From Undaria pinnatifida (Eukaryota; Sar; Phaeophyceae; Laminariales; Alariaceae), in contig JABAKD010000002.1 of the NCBI GenBank assembly GCA_012845835.1, positions 16,322,129-16,386,128 of the forward strand: a stretch of 64,000 nucleotides of DNA, written 5' to 3'. The notes beneath the pieces were generated by a model, which had not been told where the DNA came from, made no database searches, and was given only the letters and a program-made list of their open reading frames with translations. Of the stretch, positions 1 to 12,300 are shown piece after piece. The translations under genes were made by a program, and so were the position numbers. The stretch's first letter is position 1, and each line of letters starts with the position of its first letter.

Positions 1-587
1 CACTCTAAAGGGGTTAATTTTTTGTTGTTTGGTGTTGTGGTTGTTTAAATCGAGTGTTTGCGTTAAAAGAATTCAATGTAAAATTCCATAAAAATAATCG
101 CCGAGACAACTTTGAAGGAAGAATTTGCCCCAAAACGGCGTGAAAATTCCGATTTGAGTGAACGATTTAGAGTGAACTTCCATCAATGTCGACCAGCTCA
201 TACGATTGGCTTACAAATACCGAGCTCAACACCGTCGCCCTCCAGGCACAACGGCACAATGATCAGAGGGCACGGGGGCACAGCCCATACGGCAGCACAG
301 CACACAGCAGACACTGCTCGTTGTGCGCTGTGCTTGGCAGCGGTAGACACAACCCAACCTTGATGCGGAGGCACCAAAGGGTAGCTGGGGAAGCATGGCG
401 CGTACGCGCAACCTCAGGGGTAGGTGCTAGTGAGCCAGCGCTACCGCGCTCTCTACAATGTGACCTCGTTCTCTGCTGCTGCGTGATGTCGTATTCGGTG
501 CTGATTTTGTCAAACACCGTCGCTATACCACAACGCTGTCGCCGAAGCCTCCACCGCCACCGCCACCCACGCCGCACCGTCGCCGCC

Positions 588-619
<32 letters not shown>

Positions 620-1194
620 GCAGCGGCGGCTGTTGTGCTGCGGCTGCGGTTGGGGTCTCCTGCGTTTGTTTCTAAAAAAATTTAAAAAAAACTGGCTGTT
701 CTGTTGTGGTGATGGTCGTGGTGATCGAGCCAGGCCGAGCTGCTGTGCCGAAACTCATCTGACGGGCCATCGCCTCCTCCGCCCCCGCCGCTGCTTCTGC
801 TACTGCGGCTGCGGCTGCGGTGCTGCTACTTCGCTGCTGCTACTGCTGCTGCGGCTGCGGTGCTGCTACTGCGGTGCTGCTGCTGCTGTGCTGTTCTCAC
901 TTTCTCGTACGCGTGTTCCAAAAGTGTTGTGCGTTCATTGTTGCGGGAGATCGATGCTGCTGTGCGTGGATTCTATACGCATCACCGGATGGCACGTTTT
1001 TTATTTGCTTTGTGCTTTTTCTTTGTGGAATTTTTATCGCAAACTCACCCAAATGCATGCCGGAGTGAATATTTAATGCATGCCTTTTTCAAGCCTGATG
1101 GATGTTTTTTTAGTCATTTTTTTTAACGCAAACACTCCAATCATCGCTTTTACTTTCCATCTCAACTCGTAAGAGCTTTGATTTACCCTCAGTT

Positions 1195-1455
1195 ACCTTC
1201 TGAACCAGCCGCGGTCACGGGTGTCTTCCCTTCTCCGCCCCGGTACTTGGGGCTTTTTTCTTATCGCGCATAGGGTTCTTTCAGCGTTGCCACTTTTCGG
1301 CTTTTTATGCTCGTCGATTTTGCATCGAATTTCGCCAACCCACGCTCTCGCGCTTTCGGCCTGTCGATCTGTAAGAAAGACTCGTGTGAGATTCGAACCT
1401 ACGACCTCAACCTGAATAGTTACGCGGCTTACTATTGGACCACCGGGGACGCCGG
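1195..1455 (-). repeat. tRNA-derived SINE, reverse copy
   Basis: Read on the minus strand, it begins with a tRNA-like head (GTCCCCGGTGGTCCAATAGT as A-box region, GGTTCGAATC as B-box), then a body containing the family landmarks GTGAGAGCG-like, ATCGACGAGCAT, AAGTGGCAACGCTGAA and ATGCGCGATAAGAAAA. The same body order is seen at 10310-10620 on the plus strand. It is not a functional tRNA because the two acceptor sides do not pair. The subfamily differs from the copies at 6487, 26480 and 59453. Confidence 0.6.
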
Positions 1456-2262
1456 GCATTGCGGACCGCAAAGTCGCCGGTCGGATGCGAAAACGCAGAA
1501 GATCACAACTTTCAGCGACGCAACTAGCCAGTGGGCGAGTTAGTGCCAGCCGATTCCTCGCCCTACGATCGTACTGCGTAGTACATATTGACCCATGTCA
1601 CGATGGAGCTAGGGCGAGCTTTTTCTGAGTTTTTTTTTCTTGAGGAGCGCCACACCTCGCCCCAAAATTATGCTGAAAAACGATGAAAGGTGCTCTTGGA
1701 TAAACGATCCGATGGCCAACGAAAAAACAGTAAAAACACATTTGTTCCAGCGAAATTTGGTAGTTCCCGAGTCAAAGAAGCCCCGCCGTCAAACACGTTT
1801 TTGGACCTAAAAGTGCTGTCTCTCTATCGTATTATAGCACGTTTCTATGATTTCCCCATATATCATTAAACGCCACATGTCTGTAAGATGTTTCCGAACG
1901 ACTAGTCTTGCTTGGGTAGGAAATGGGTAGGAACACATATGATGTAATAATAGCATTGAAACCGTAGAACCGTCACAATCCAAGGCCGACCCGACCCACG
2001 AAAAGTCAGCCAGAAAGATGGTTGGAAATACCTTTTGCGTATAATACGTGTATTCGTACCATTTTTATATATTTTCTAACCCGATTTTTGCGCGGGTTGG
2101 TTTGGTTGGCCTTAGATTGTGACGTTTATAGCTGTTTTTATATTTTTTCCAGAGCTTTCCGCGGGTGGGATTACGTCTCGCGGGTCGGGTCGGGTCAAGG
2201 TAACCCGGCCCGAATCGTGAGATTTGAAAATCTCCTGACTCGAGCCGACCCAACGCGCGAGG

Positions 2263-2358
2263 TTTCTTAACCCCTTTAGAGCCCCCGAACCCCTCCCTAC
2301 GCTAAATCCAAGCAATTTTGTCCCCGAAAACGGGTTTCCAGTTGTTAAGGGGTTAACG
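2263..2358 (+). repeat. About 95-bp GGGGTTAA-bounded element (representative copy)
   Basis: The unit starts TAACCCCTTTAGAGCCCCCG, runs through CCCTCCCTA, CTAAATCCAAG and TTTTGTCCCCGAAAACGGG, and ends with CCAGTTGTTAAGGGGTTAA, so its ends are inverted repeats of about 10 bp. Similar copies lie at about 13394-13580 (two), 17935-18018, 21243-21335, 22840-22935, 23085-23172, 23262-23352, 23470-23560, 33918-34010 and 47938-48020, with reverse copies near 13210-13290 and 25050-25135. No coding capacity; a small non-autonomous mobile element is the likeliest reading. Confidence 0.6.
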
Positions 2359-3237
2359 ACCCCTAACCCGCACCGAGTCGACCCGCGATTTTTCGTAACA
2401 CCCTGGCTCGTCTCGCGGGCCGGGTCATGACCCGTGAACAGCCCTGATTTTTTCTAACCCAAGGGCGGGTTGGAAATCGCAGACACACCGTTAATGGTGT
2501 GCTTATACTTTGGAGTGTGTTTGTACCACGGAGTTCCGGGTTTGCTATACCGTGGAATGCGTTTACCATGGGGAATATTTTTACCACAAAAGTGAGTGAG
2601 TGGCCAGTGGCCCGGAAGGAAGAAATATGCCCCTTGAATGTCGAAATAGGAAATGGAGAAATTGATCCACTGCCCACTTATAGATGGGGCTATGTCTGAT
2701 ACTACTTGCAGTGTAACAATAGCAGTATGATACTCATCCACTGTTCTTATTGTTAATGTTTACTGCCGGTATTTGCCACCAGTACAGTACGAGTATCATA
2801 TACGGGTATATGCGGACAGGATGATGCTAAGCGTAAGAAGCAAGAGCCAACCCATATACAACGTAAAGCTCGCTCGCTTGCCTGGGTTCCCGACGCTCAA
2901 AAAAACATTTAATTGATTAATTGGCCCAGCGACCTGGCCCAGCTTCGACAGCATGGTCGATGCCTGGTAGTGCTTACAAACGCCTTGTTTCAGCTAGCTT
3001 CCTCCCGAGGTGTTTCCGAGGCGGTCGGGATATGTGCTACTCAGACGATAGAGGTATGACTGCACTTTCGGCCCAGAAGGTTTCCGGCTGAGGGGTTCGT
3101 TTTCTCGGAAACAGCCAACTTTTATTTGGAATACCATTCATTGTGATTTACTGTTGCTTTGGCAGTATTCGACGCAAGTCGACGAGGGGAGAAAGCGCTG
3201 AAATCTTGTCGGGATGAAGAAAAAATGAAGGCGCATG

Positions 3238-3243
3238 TTGTTT

Positions 3244-3323
<80 letters not shown>

Positions 3324-3325
3324 CT
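3238..3325 (+). repeat. TTG microsatellite
   Basis: Nearly pure TTG repeat, about 28 units. It gives long artificial valine or threonine open frames on the two strands. Confidence 0.95.
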
Positions 3326-4049
3326 CACATTAACTCGCATAATCAAGTCCGTGGTCACAGGACAGGCTCCAGTCACTCTGGAGCTGAGGAATACCCCAGG
3401 GAAAAACACACAACCCAAGGTGGTGCGCGCATATATCACAGCTGATGCAATTCATGCATCCACCAGAAACATATAAAAGTGAAATCGGGAGTCAGTCTAC
3501 GATGTGCCAGGTCCATGCCGGTGCATACGTCTCATTACTCACGCCTGGAGAAACCAACTATTTGCCACCCAAGGAAGACTATGTACCGTAGTGGGGACCC
3601 TGCTTAGTGACCCCCGGATGTGAGGTACAACTAGGGAAGGAGAAGGAGAAGGAGAAGTTGAAAAGTGCGAGGAGATGATTGAAGGGATGAGCCAGAAATA
3701 AACGAAGGTTTTCGTTGACCGTCGGATTGGTCTTCCAGTTGCATGTTCCTCGTTCGTTCAACATCAGTTCATGATTTTTTGGGCGGGGAGTAGAGCTCAA
3801 GTATGGAACCTCAGGAGAAGCTGACCCTTGAAAATAGTATATACACGCCTGGGTGTGTGTATAAGCCATCTACCCTTACCCAAAGTATTGTATTTCATGT
3901 ACACACCCTGGTCACGCCCCATATAATGATTTTGGGGCTAGGTTAGAGCTTAGGCTTGCGGTGGGGTTGGGACCTTGTACCAGGTAGATCGGTATACTAC
4001 TGGTAGTATGTTTTAAAGATGAAAAAAATGCACTTGAGCTGTGTGTGTG

Positions 4050-4270
4050 AGAACGACCAAAAAGGGTTTTGATCAAAACTCATCTTTGCAAGCTGCGTGT
4101 GATACTTCGATCGCACGTGTTACGGGGTGTGTATACCCTCGTGAAGGGTACAGGTCGATGACTCCCCTGCTAATGCCAGGGTCAACAGGACTAGACTAGG
4201 ACGTTCAGGCTTGTTTTGCGTACGGAAACTGTATAACCCGCATTGAGGGGGACAAAACCAGACATCTGTG
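4050..4270 (-). mobile_element. 230-bp MITE-like element, reverse copy
   Basis: Reverse copy of the element best seen at 55080-55305: it contains CATCTTTGCAAGCTGCGTGT, TACCCTCGTGAAGG, CAGGGTCAACAGGA and GAGGGGGACAAAA in reverse order. No open frame is conserved among copies. Confidence 0.5.
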
Positions 4271-5164
4271 GAATGCAGTATGCATGAAACAATAATTGTT
4301 ATGGTGTGAGTTGACTTTGGAGTGGGCTACTTGGGTCTACCGGGTTCGTACGCAAGTTCTTGTGTGCTCCCTGTATATGTGGCAGGCCAGCGGGAGGTCC
4401 AGCCCAGGCCTGATGCTCGGGTTGTTAGTGCGTCGAGCCATGATGGAACATGCGGTGGACGTCGATCGCTGCTGTTCCGAAGTGATATCTCTTCAGCTCT
4501 TGATGTAATGCAGAGGCACTCACACACCTGTATTGATCGAATAAAGACCGACGAGTGAGATCTGGCGTTCTGCATCAGGCGTCGGGCGGTACAAATTTGA
4601 TCCTAAAGCTCTTCGAACGCCCATCTCACACACTACGGTACCAGAGAACACACAAACTAAAGCGCGGATCCAAAACGCCAGACCCCTGCACTCCTACAGA
4701 CAGATGGAATCTCTTAACCTTATACTACTGAATGACCAAAGGTGCGTGTCGCCGAATAGCCACTTGTTTTTGCTACTCCAGAGAGCCTCCATGGTCATCT
4801 CCGAGTGGCGCACCCGCAGGCCACAAATAAATGTTGGCTCACCTGTGTAAAGGTGTTGGGGAAAGTCGGAATTCCTATCGTGAAAACCCCGGAACGACTT
4901 CCTCGACAACTCAAGAAAACTGTTATTAATGTTAATCGGAACTACATACAGCAAAACAAGAAATTCCCGGATGGGTCGACTCCTCCGAAGAGTCGACGTG
5001 CTAGAACGGGCATCATCACTAAAAGCGTGAGCCGTGCTTGGCCATCAATTTTTTCGGGACACTCAGGCTACCTCGTGGGGCCGGCACTCAGCGCTTGATA
5101 TATTAAGTGCGGGTGCGTGGCTCATATACTTCGGTACACCACTAGGGGCGAATACAATATATAT

Positions 5165-5390
5165 AGTCAGATTTTGTCCCCCTCAAAAACGGGTTGTACA
5201 GTTTCCGCGTACGGACTGACTGACATCACCCTGTTGACCCTGATAGCTACACTGTAGTTGCAAGGGGAGTCGCCGACCTATATCCTTAATGAGGACACAC
5301 AACCCGTAATACGCGGGATCGGAGTATCACACACAGCTTGCAAAGATGAGTGTCGACAAAATATTCGATCTCACAGCTGGAGATTTTTTC
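5165..5390 (+). mobile_element. 230-bp MITE-like element
   Basis: Starts with CAGATTTTGTCCCCCTCAAA and ends with GATCTCACAGCTGGAG. The internal blocks CACCCTGTTGACCCTGATAG, AGTTGCAAGGGGAGTCGCCG and GCTTGCAAAGATGAGTGTCG match the copies at 55080-55305, 55803-56035 and 60415-60640. The ends share an imperfect inverted CAGCTGT(C/G)AGAT. Confidence 0.55.
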
Positions 5391-5527
5391 CAATTTATAT
5401 AATATATATATATATATATTTGGCTGACCCGACCTCTATAGTAATTAGGACCCGCAATATCCAGAAATACCTATATATCCCCCTGTTTTTTTGACGAGCT
5501 ATCTGTTGTTGCGTCGGTGGTACAGCA

Positions 5528-5781
5528 ATGCACCATACCAGGGGTGTCACAGCAGGTCATCCCGCCCGACGATATCCATCCGTGTTGGAACGAACGGTCG
5601 GTGACGCCCCATGGGTTTTCTGCAAGCAGACGGCGTGGGCTGAATGGAAATCGTTGTTGTGTTTTTGGGCCGTGCTGTATGGCGGCTGTCCGTGCTGCGT
5701 GTTGGTGTTGTTATGTGCATTGGTATTTGGGTGGGGTTCCAAGAAATGTGTAGGCGTTTCCTTACCGGGGACGCTTCGCCA
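5528..5781 (+). CDS. Possible 5' exon with a signal anchor (speculative)
   Basis: The frame opening with ATG at 5528 encodes about 40 residues, then a hydrophobic run of roughly 25 residues (containing CCVLVLLCALVFGW) followed by GSKK. That is the shape of a type II signal anchor, as expected for a Golgi glycosyltransferase. A possible phase-0 donor, CAA|GTATAT, follows GTLRQ near 5781. No splice link to the first sure exon at 6119 could be shown, and the start of the DUF6625 domain is not seen between them. It may be chance. Confidence 0.2.
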
Positions 5782-6118
5782 AGTATATGAAACCGCCGGA
5801 AGTGTTGTTGCCCACCGTCCACTCCGGTTACCTTTGTGTTACCGATTACCGGTATTACCGGTAACGTACTGTACATCCCCGCTTTTTGTTGGACGACAGG
5901 CCGATTTTCCTGATTGTGGACGTTTCGAAGGAGTCTCTTGAAAACGGTTTACAATCGGATGCAGTTGACTTCAGAAGCGGGCGTCTGTTACGCGCAAGAA
6001 CGAGAGCCTTTTCTTCTTGCTATGTAGAATTTTGGACGACGAGTCTACCAAGATTTTACTGTTTCGTGTTATACACGACTAATCATCATCGTTACGTGTC
6101 ATTTTTTTCACCCCGCAG

Positions 6119-6352
6119 GAGCTGGCTCAGGTGAAGACGCCTCCAAATGTCCGCATGATCAACACCTCGCCCGCGGAGCTGGCGTGGCTGCTGGCGGGGG
6201 TGGTGTACCCTCAGCACGCCGACGAGGAGCCGGATCGATATGTTTCGGATTTTCGCTTGGCTCAGGGGGGCGAAAGGATTACGACGAAGCAAACGAAGGC
6301 TTGGACGGCTCGTCTCATGGCGGCCAAGTTCATTCAAAAGCTTCTTTCCAAG
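6119..6352 (+). CDS. Glycosyltransferase gene, first recognised exon
   Basis: Acceptor CCCCGCAG|GAG and donor AAG|GTGAAT enclose 78 codons, phase 0 on both sides. It encodes ELAQVKTPPNVRMINTSPAE, then AWLLAGVV and a lysine-rich end (AKFIQKLLSK). In DUF6625 proteins a P-x-NV-x-F segment stands at this place, just before the FKPALG block of the next exon. A phase-0 coding exon must precede it. A 22-nt candidate at 5900-5921 (PIFLIVD in frame) is possible but weak. Confidence 0.7.
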
Positions 6353-9300
6353 GTGAATGCATGTAGTGCTGGTATGTTATTAGCCAGAAAAAGGTATACC
6401 GTGGGTGGTTGACGCCATTTTCCGATACAGGCGAAATCCGTACGAAGCAGACCAAGATTTAACCCTGACGCTAACCCTAATGACCGGTCGCCCCGGTGGT
6501 GTAGTGGTTCCCGTCGAATGCTGCTAGAGTCGGTGCTGGAGTTTGAGTCTCACGTGGGTCGGACTTTTGGCTTTATTTTCCAAAAAAATAAAATCCAAAG
6601 AAATCAACTGCTGAGAGCGCCTTGCAGCGTGGGTAGTCGCAGTTCGACGCGAGTCGACGAGGGAAGAAAGTGCTGTAAGTCTTCTCGCGATAAAAATGAA
6701 GGCACGTACCGTAGTGCTGATGGGGAATAAGAGCCTGCTTAGTGACGTTGAATCTGAGCGAGGGAAGAAGGAAAAAGGAAGAAGGAAAATAGCGAAGATC
6801 ACAGATGGGATGACAAAAGAAAACGTGTAAAAGAAATGGCGTGGACGGCTTGTCACATGGTGGCCAACTTGATTGAAGAGCTTATTTCTAAGGTGAAGAC
6901 AAGCGTTATGAGCAGTTCGTGTACATGTGTCAACACACACTATTCGTGGACCTGGTTTGTGACGAGACTATCGCAGTCTACGTGCGTTTGTACATTTCGC
7001 GTACGAGTATACCTGGTATGTTACGAAACTATCGTGTTAATAGTGTTCAGCTTTCCTCTTCGTGGTATGGTTGGCTTCAAATCCCGGGTGTGTCGCTTAG
7101 TTGAAAAGGGGACAAAACTCTTGTAAAAACTGACGGAAAACTAGTTAGCCTCCGCGCAAGTACCCCGCGCCAAGTAACACACCGACTATTCATATGTAGT
7201 AGCTAAAACGAGTTTTCAGCTTAGCCTACATACGTTCTTGTACAACGGCAGTAAACGTGCAGTAGTGTACCTGGTATACCAGGGGTTTTGACGGGTATTA
7301 AGCCGACCTGCGGGTCGGGTCAGAAGGTTTTCATGATCCTGCAGGTCGAGTCGGGTCGGGTCAAGAGGTGTTGGAAACCTCACGGGGCGGGTCGGGTGGG
7401 TCAGGAGGTTTTTAAGTGTCATGGGCCGGGACAGGTCAGTGACCCAACCCGACCCGACCTTACCAGACCCGACCCGACCCGACCCGACCCGCGAGAAATG
7501 AGCTGACCCGTGAAAAACCCTGGTATATGCAGTACTGCTTTGGTGCTGATGTCTTTGTACGTAAATCCAGGTGCGGGTTGGTATCTCCACACTGTAGAGG
7601 TCGTTCTATAGAGCCGGCTGAGTGGTGCGGGTTGCCCGCCATGATGCCTGTGAAGTATCCTGCGACAGACGGGAACAACCAGTAGTGGCACCATGCGGAG
7701 TAGTGCTGGTTACCGGTACAGTGCCGACATTTCCCTCTATAATGCACATACCGGCACGATAGAGAAACGACTACGGCACGTGATACGCGGTATGTCATTA
7801 TCGTAGTCACAGACCGGATTGTCGTTCGTCTTGCCTGTGCTGCACTTTTCAACGCGCGCAGAACCCGTACTATATGGTGGAATTTAAGCCGGCTCTGGGG
7901 TGGGTGTTTCGCGAGTACCTGACGGAGTATTCCCATTGGGCGTACGGAGATCTGGACGTTTTTTTTGGAGACCTGACAAAAGGGTGGTTGGAGCCCAGCG
8001 AAATGCGGGACTTCGACATCATCACGTACAGGTAGGATGTGCGTTTCGTTGTGCGTTTTTGTACGTAGTGTATTGTGTCGTGGTGTGTTGTGAATGCGCG
8101 TTCTTTTCTCCCTTGGGCTTCGTGTTGGAAATGAGTAGTCATGTGTACGGTATTGTTTTTGTCGGGGAGGGTTTCGACTGTGGTTGGCGGTGGTGGTGGT
8201 TGTGAATGTTGCCGGTGTTGGTGTCGGTGTTGGTGTTAGTGTTGGTGTTGGGCGTTTTTTGTGTGTTTCGCAGCATAGTATTGAAACGGGTTAAATGCGT
8301 CCGCCACGACCACGGAGGTTGACGTGGCTATTGCGTGTTTTTTTAACCCTTCACACGCACGTGGCTGTCTGTATGATGCAGTTTTGGTCCGAAAAGGGCG
8401 CTTCTCTTGTCTGCCACGCACACGTAACCGGTTTGTACAGCAGTGTGCACGTTCGTGTGGTGCTTTCTTGACGACCCACCGGTTTACGGTGTCCGCCACG
8501 GACGGGTGCGGAGACTGGCTTGCCTCTTCTTTTTTTTCTCTTTTAAGCTCTTTTGCACCTGCAACCACGTTTTGGCAGACAGAGCACTCGGAAAAACGCA
8601 TGCTACGCTAGAGGTGCACCCTTTTTTGCCCTGCAAGGGTCTTGACTTGAGGAGCTAGCTAGCTCTATACCCGAAACGCGTGCTACGATAGAAGGTAGCA
8701 CTGTTGGCAATGATACGAGCTGGTTGCAGGAAAAAACATAAAATTCCACGTTCGGGCAATTCAGAACGGAATACGTCGAATGTGCCAAACCTAAAGATAT
8801 CAAAGTGGTGACCGCATGAACAAGGGGAGCACATCGGTGATGAAATTTTTGGCGTGCGAGTTGTAGTTCGCGAGATATGGGCATTGTTCGTATTGGTTGG
8901 GGAGGCGTTATTTCGTAGGGGTTTAAGCTTCGTACAGTAAAATATACATGTTGTATTCAGCACATGTATCCGTCAATACGCCAAGTATTTCGACACTAGA
9001 CAGGTTGACATGATCGCATCAGCAACACTAGTTCCAATATTATTTGTGTTTATACCTAGGCCATGGGTTTTGTTCACCGGTTTGGCTTTTTATTTGTCTA
9101 CTAAATACCGGGTTTTGGGGGTGAGGTACAGAGGTCCTTAAGGGGTTAGGAACCTCGGAAAATAATTGGTGCACACTTTTTTTTCTTGCAAGGTTCTCGG
9201 CTTGAGGAGCTCTATACTCTACCCCCACCCAAAATGTGATTTTTGGTGGAAAAAAGAAAAGTGCGATGATATTCCCGATGGGCAATCCCATCGCCTATTA

Positions 9301-12300
9301 ATAGGTATACGACAAAAAATATTGCATAGAAAAAGACGAAATTCGGACGATTTGGGGTTGAGGAGCTCATTTATTGGGACGATTTTGGTTTGAGGAGCTC
9401 CGTCACGCAGAAAACGTTTCAGCCAAAGAAAGATATACCTTAATACCTCTCTTCTGTTAATAGCACGGGACGGGATAAGACTGAAAGCGTTCTTGCAGTG
9501 GTAGAAAACTGTTTCTCACGCGCGCCTGGGCGTTACGTTTGTTCTTATGGTGCAGTTTTGGGGACCAACAACGCGCCTACTTAAGGGGACAGCTGACGGT
9601 GCACAAGAGCATCCCGAAGGTCAACCATATTTGGCGAAATTGTCCGCATCTGTCGAATTATCTGCAGCGTATCGAGGTGAGTCTGCGTGCACGGGTGTGT
9701 AGGGAAAGGTTTCACTTTTTGGAGGTTGTAAATTGTTTTCTATCTTTTAAGAAAACTGTGCAAGGCATAGCTTTCCAATAACATCGTTGGTGCTTTTACT
9801 TGGAAGTATGTCGTTGTAGATAAAGTGCTCAGCAGCAAAGGTACTTGGTAAGCTTTTACAGCTTTTACACCACCCTCCCCACCACCACCACCACCACCAC
9901 CACCACCACCACCACCACCACCACCACCACCACCACCACCACCACCACCACCACCACCACCACCACCACCAGCAACGGTTTTATAGTGATAAGTTTGGGC
10001 CCACTGCATCCAGCAGCGCATGGAGTTTTACTCATTATTTTAGAACTTAGTGGAATAGTAGTACAATGAACACCGCCGCACCGCCGCGCAAAATGTGAAG
10101 GTTGCAGCGAAGGAAAGTTTGACCCCGTCGGCAGGGCGAAGCGATGGGTTTCCATTAACGGCGTTTCGTGTTTCTGTTCGATCATGGCTACCTCCTACGC
10201 ACGTCACGCGCGCAGCTTGATGGTGAATGTACCGGGCGCGCTCTTCCTAGACGGCTGGTAAACCGCTACCTGGTATTATCATTTTTTGGAAGTTTGTAGT
10301 ATAATCAGGCGTGTCCCCCGTGGGGTAGCAGGTGATTTTTTTTGTCCTTACGAAATCAATGATGCAAGTTCGAATCCTCCCGAGGGCATGCTCGTGCTCG
10401 GAGAGACTTTTTCTCGCGTAAAAATATGGACTAGCGGAAAGCGTGAGAGCGTGAGTGAGCAAAATTCGATGAAAATCGACGAGCATGAGAAGCTGAAGAG
10501 TGGAAATGCTGAACCCCATGCGCGATAAAAACGTAGGCACGTACCGCGGGGGAAAAGGGAAGACGCCTTTGACCACGGCCTGTGGCTAGTCCAGAAGGTG
10601 GCCGAGGGTAAAAACCTCTTGGCAAGTTGAGCTGGAAACTAAAAGTTGATGATTAAAAAAAATTAAGTCCCACATGGGTTATATCTGCCTTCGAGAAAAC
10701 GAGGATTTTGCACGTACGGAAGAAGTTCAAGACTATAGCCTGGTGACCAATAAGAGCAACGCGTGTTGTTACCTGTACTCGCACCGGTATATAGCTAACA
10801 GGGCGCCTTGGGATCAGTCTACATGGTCGCTCACACTGCAGGCGAAGCGCGCAGATAAGCAATTCTGTTAAGCGAGACAGGTTCGAGGTGTGATGAAGAC
10901 GGGTTGGTTTGTCTGCCTCCTGGTCGTTCGGATCCGCGATTGGTTGATATGATTTCTCCTCGTCGTAGCTTCTTTTTGACCCGGGTATAGCTATCGTACA
11001 ACACGCAAGATAACACACCAGATACTTTTCCGAGACGATTTGTTCCTAAACAAGAGGGGCACACGAACCGCAAACGGTGGCTTCGGAAAGGCATCGTCGA
11101 GAATGTCGCTTTGTGCCACACCGAGAAGTGTGTGGATTTCACCAGCACCGATAAAATACCCTTTTCGGATCTCTTAGGAGGAGAACCGGGTGTTCTAAAT
11201 CTTGGACGGCGTGCTAAGATGCCCTCCAATCTACCCCACAGATCAGCATCGCCTGGAATCACCGGAACCGGAATGAATCATCGGAGCAACAGAGATCCTT
11301 CCATATGCCCATCGACTATCTCTGTATTTTTTTTAATTTTTTATTTTTCATGCTCCGGCGGATTGGGCAAATTAAATCTTAATCTCACCACACTTGTACG
11401 TATTTTCATACGTGTCGTGTGTCAAATTTTTGACTCGGTTGTATTCGCATCCCAGCGTTAGCCAGAGTATTCTTTCGTTTCCGTAGCAGCGACAGTGCGA
11501 GCTGTCCCTGCAGGCGTTCACCGTTAATATTCCAGCAGCGCAAGCTACTGTAGTCGTTTCGCGCGTCTCCGCGTTGTTGAGGAAGTGTGCTTGCAACTTC
11601 GACCAAGGCAGTGTTATCGTGCGCGTGGTACGTAGTGGGTAGTCGTGTAGGAGGGCGGTTGTTATTCTTTCCTGCTCGTTTGGTCTGCCTGGGACCTTTG
11701 CTCATGTTTGACAGCTCAGATTCCCGTTCATGATCAGTCTTTCAGGGCCAACACAGTAGATCCCTCGTCTATGCGATCTGCATGGCCCAATGTACATTAT
11801 GTTGCCGGGCGGGGAGCGGGATGAGCTGAAACGATCTAGCACATGTTTTACGTGTTTGCCTCGATTGGATCTGTATTACACATATGTTGCACACAATGTA
11901 ACATAACAACATATATAGGATCTATGTGATCTGTAGGATCTAGATGGTGATATGTCCGATATTCATGTCACAGATACAGGATACAATTTTTTGCACATCA
12001 TGATCTGTCCGATGTTCATCTTACAGGCATACCAGGTAGGATCTAGCTTATCTATATCGTGATCTGTCCGATATCCGTCTCACAGATATAGGATATAGAT
12101 AATCTATATCGTGAGCTGTCCGATATTTGTCTCACAGATATACTGTAGGATAGATATGAGCTAGATCGTGATATGTCCGATATTCGCCTCACAGATCTGG
12201 GATATATATACTTGTATATCAATAAAGATCGTGATCTGACATATATTGATCTCACATATATAGGATGTAGGTTATGTAGATCGTGATCTGTCCGATGTGG

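Larger units (their letters stand above)
1..5500. other. Repeat-rich region without a supported gene
   Basis: No open frame here has convincing coding character. The longest one (186-1076) runs through CTG/CGG triplet repeats near 590-900 and translates to leucine, cysteine and arginine runs. Contents that can be named: a reverse-oriented tRNA-like SINE (1195-1450), GGGTCGGGTC-type repeats (2160-2450), a long TTG run (3238-3325), and a reverse copy of the 230-bp element (about 4050-4270) followed by its forward copy (5165-5390). Confidence 0.5.

Noticed and set aside
186..1076. 296-codon plus-strand open frame
   Set aside because: It owes its length to CTG/CGG triplet runs and reads as cysteine, leucine and arginine repeats; no splice or family support.
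3122..3476. Open frames on both strands through the TTG run
   Set aside because: Poly-valine and poly-threonine from a microsatellite.
9740..10185. Glycine-, threonine- and valine-run frames
   Set aside because: Products of the CAC microsatellite.
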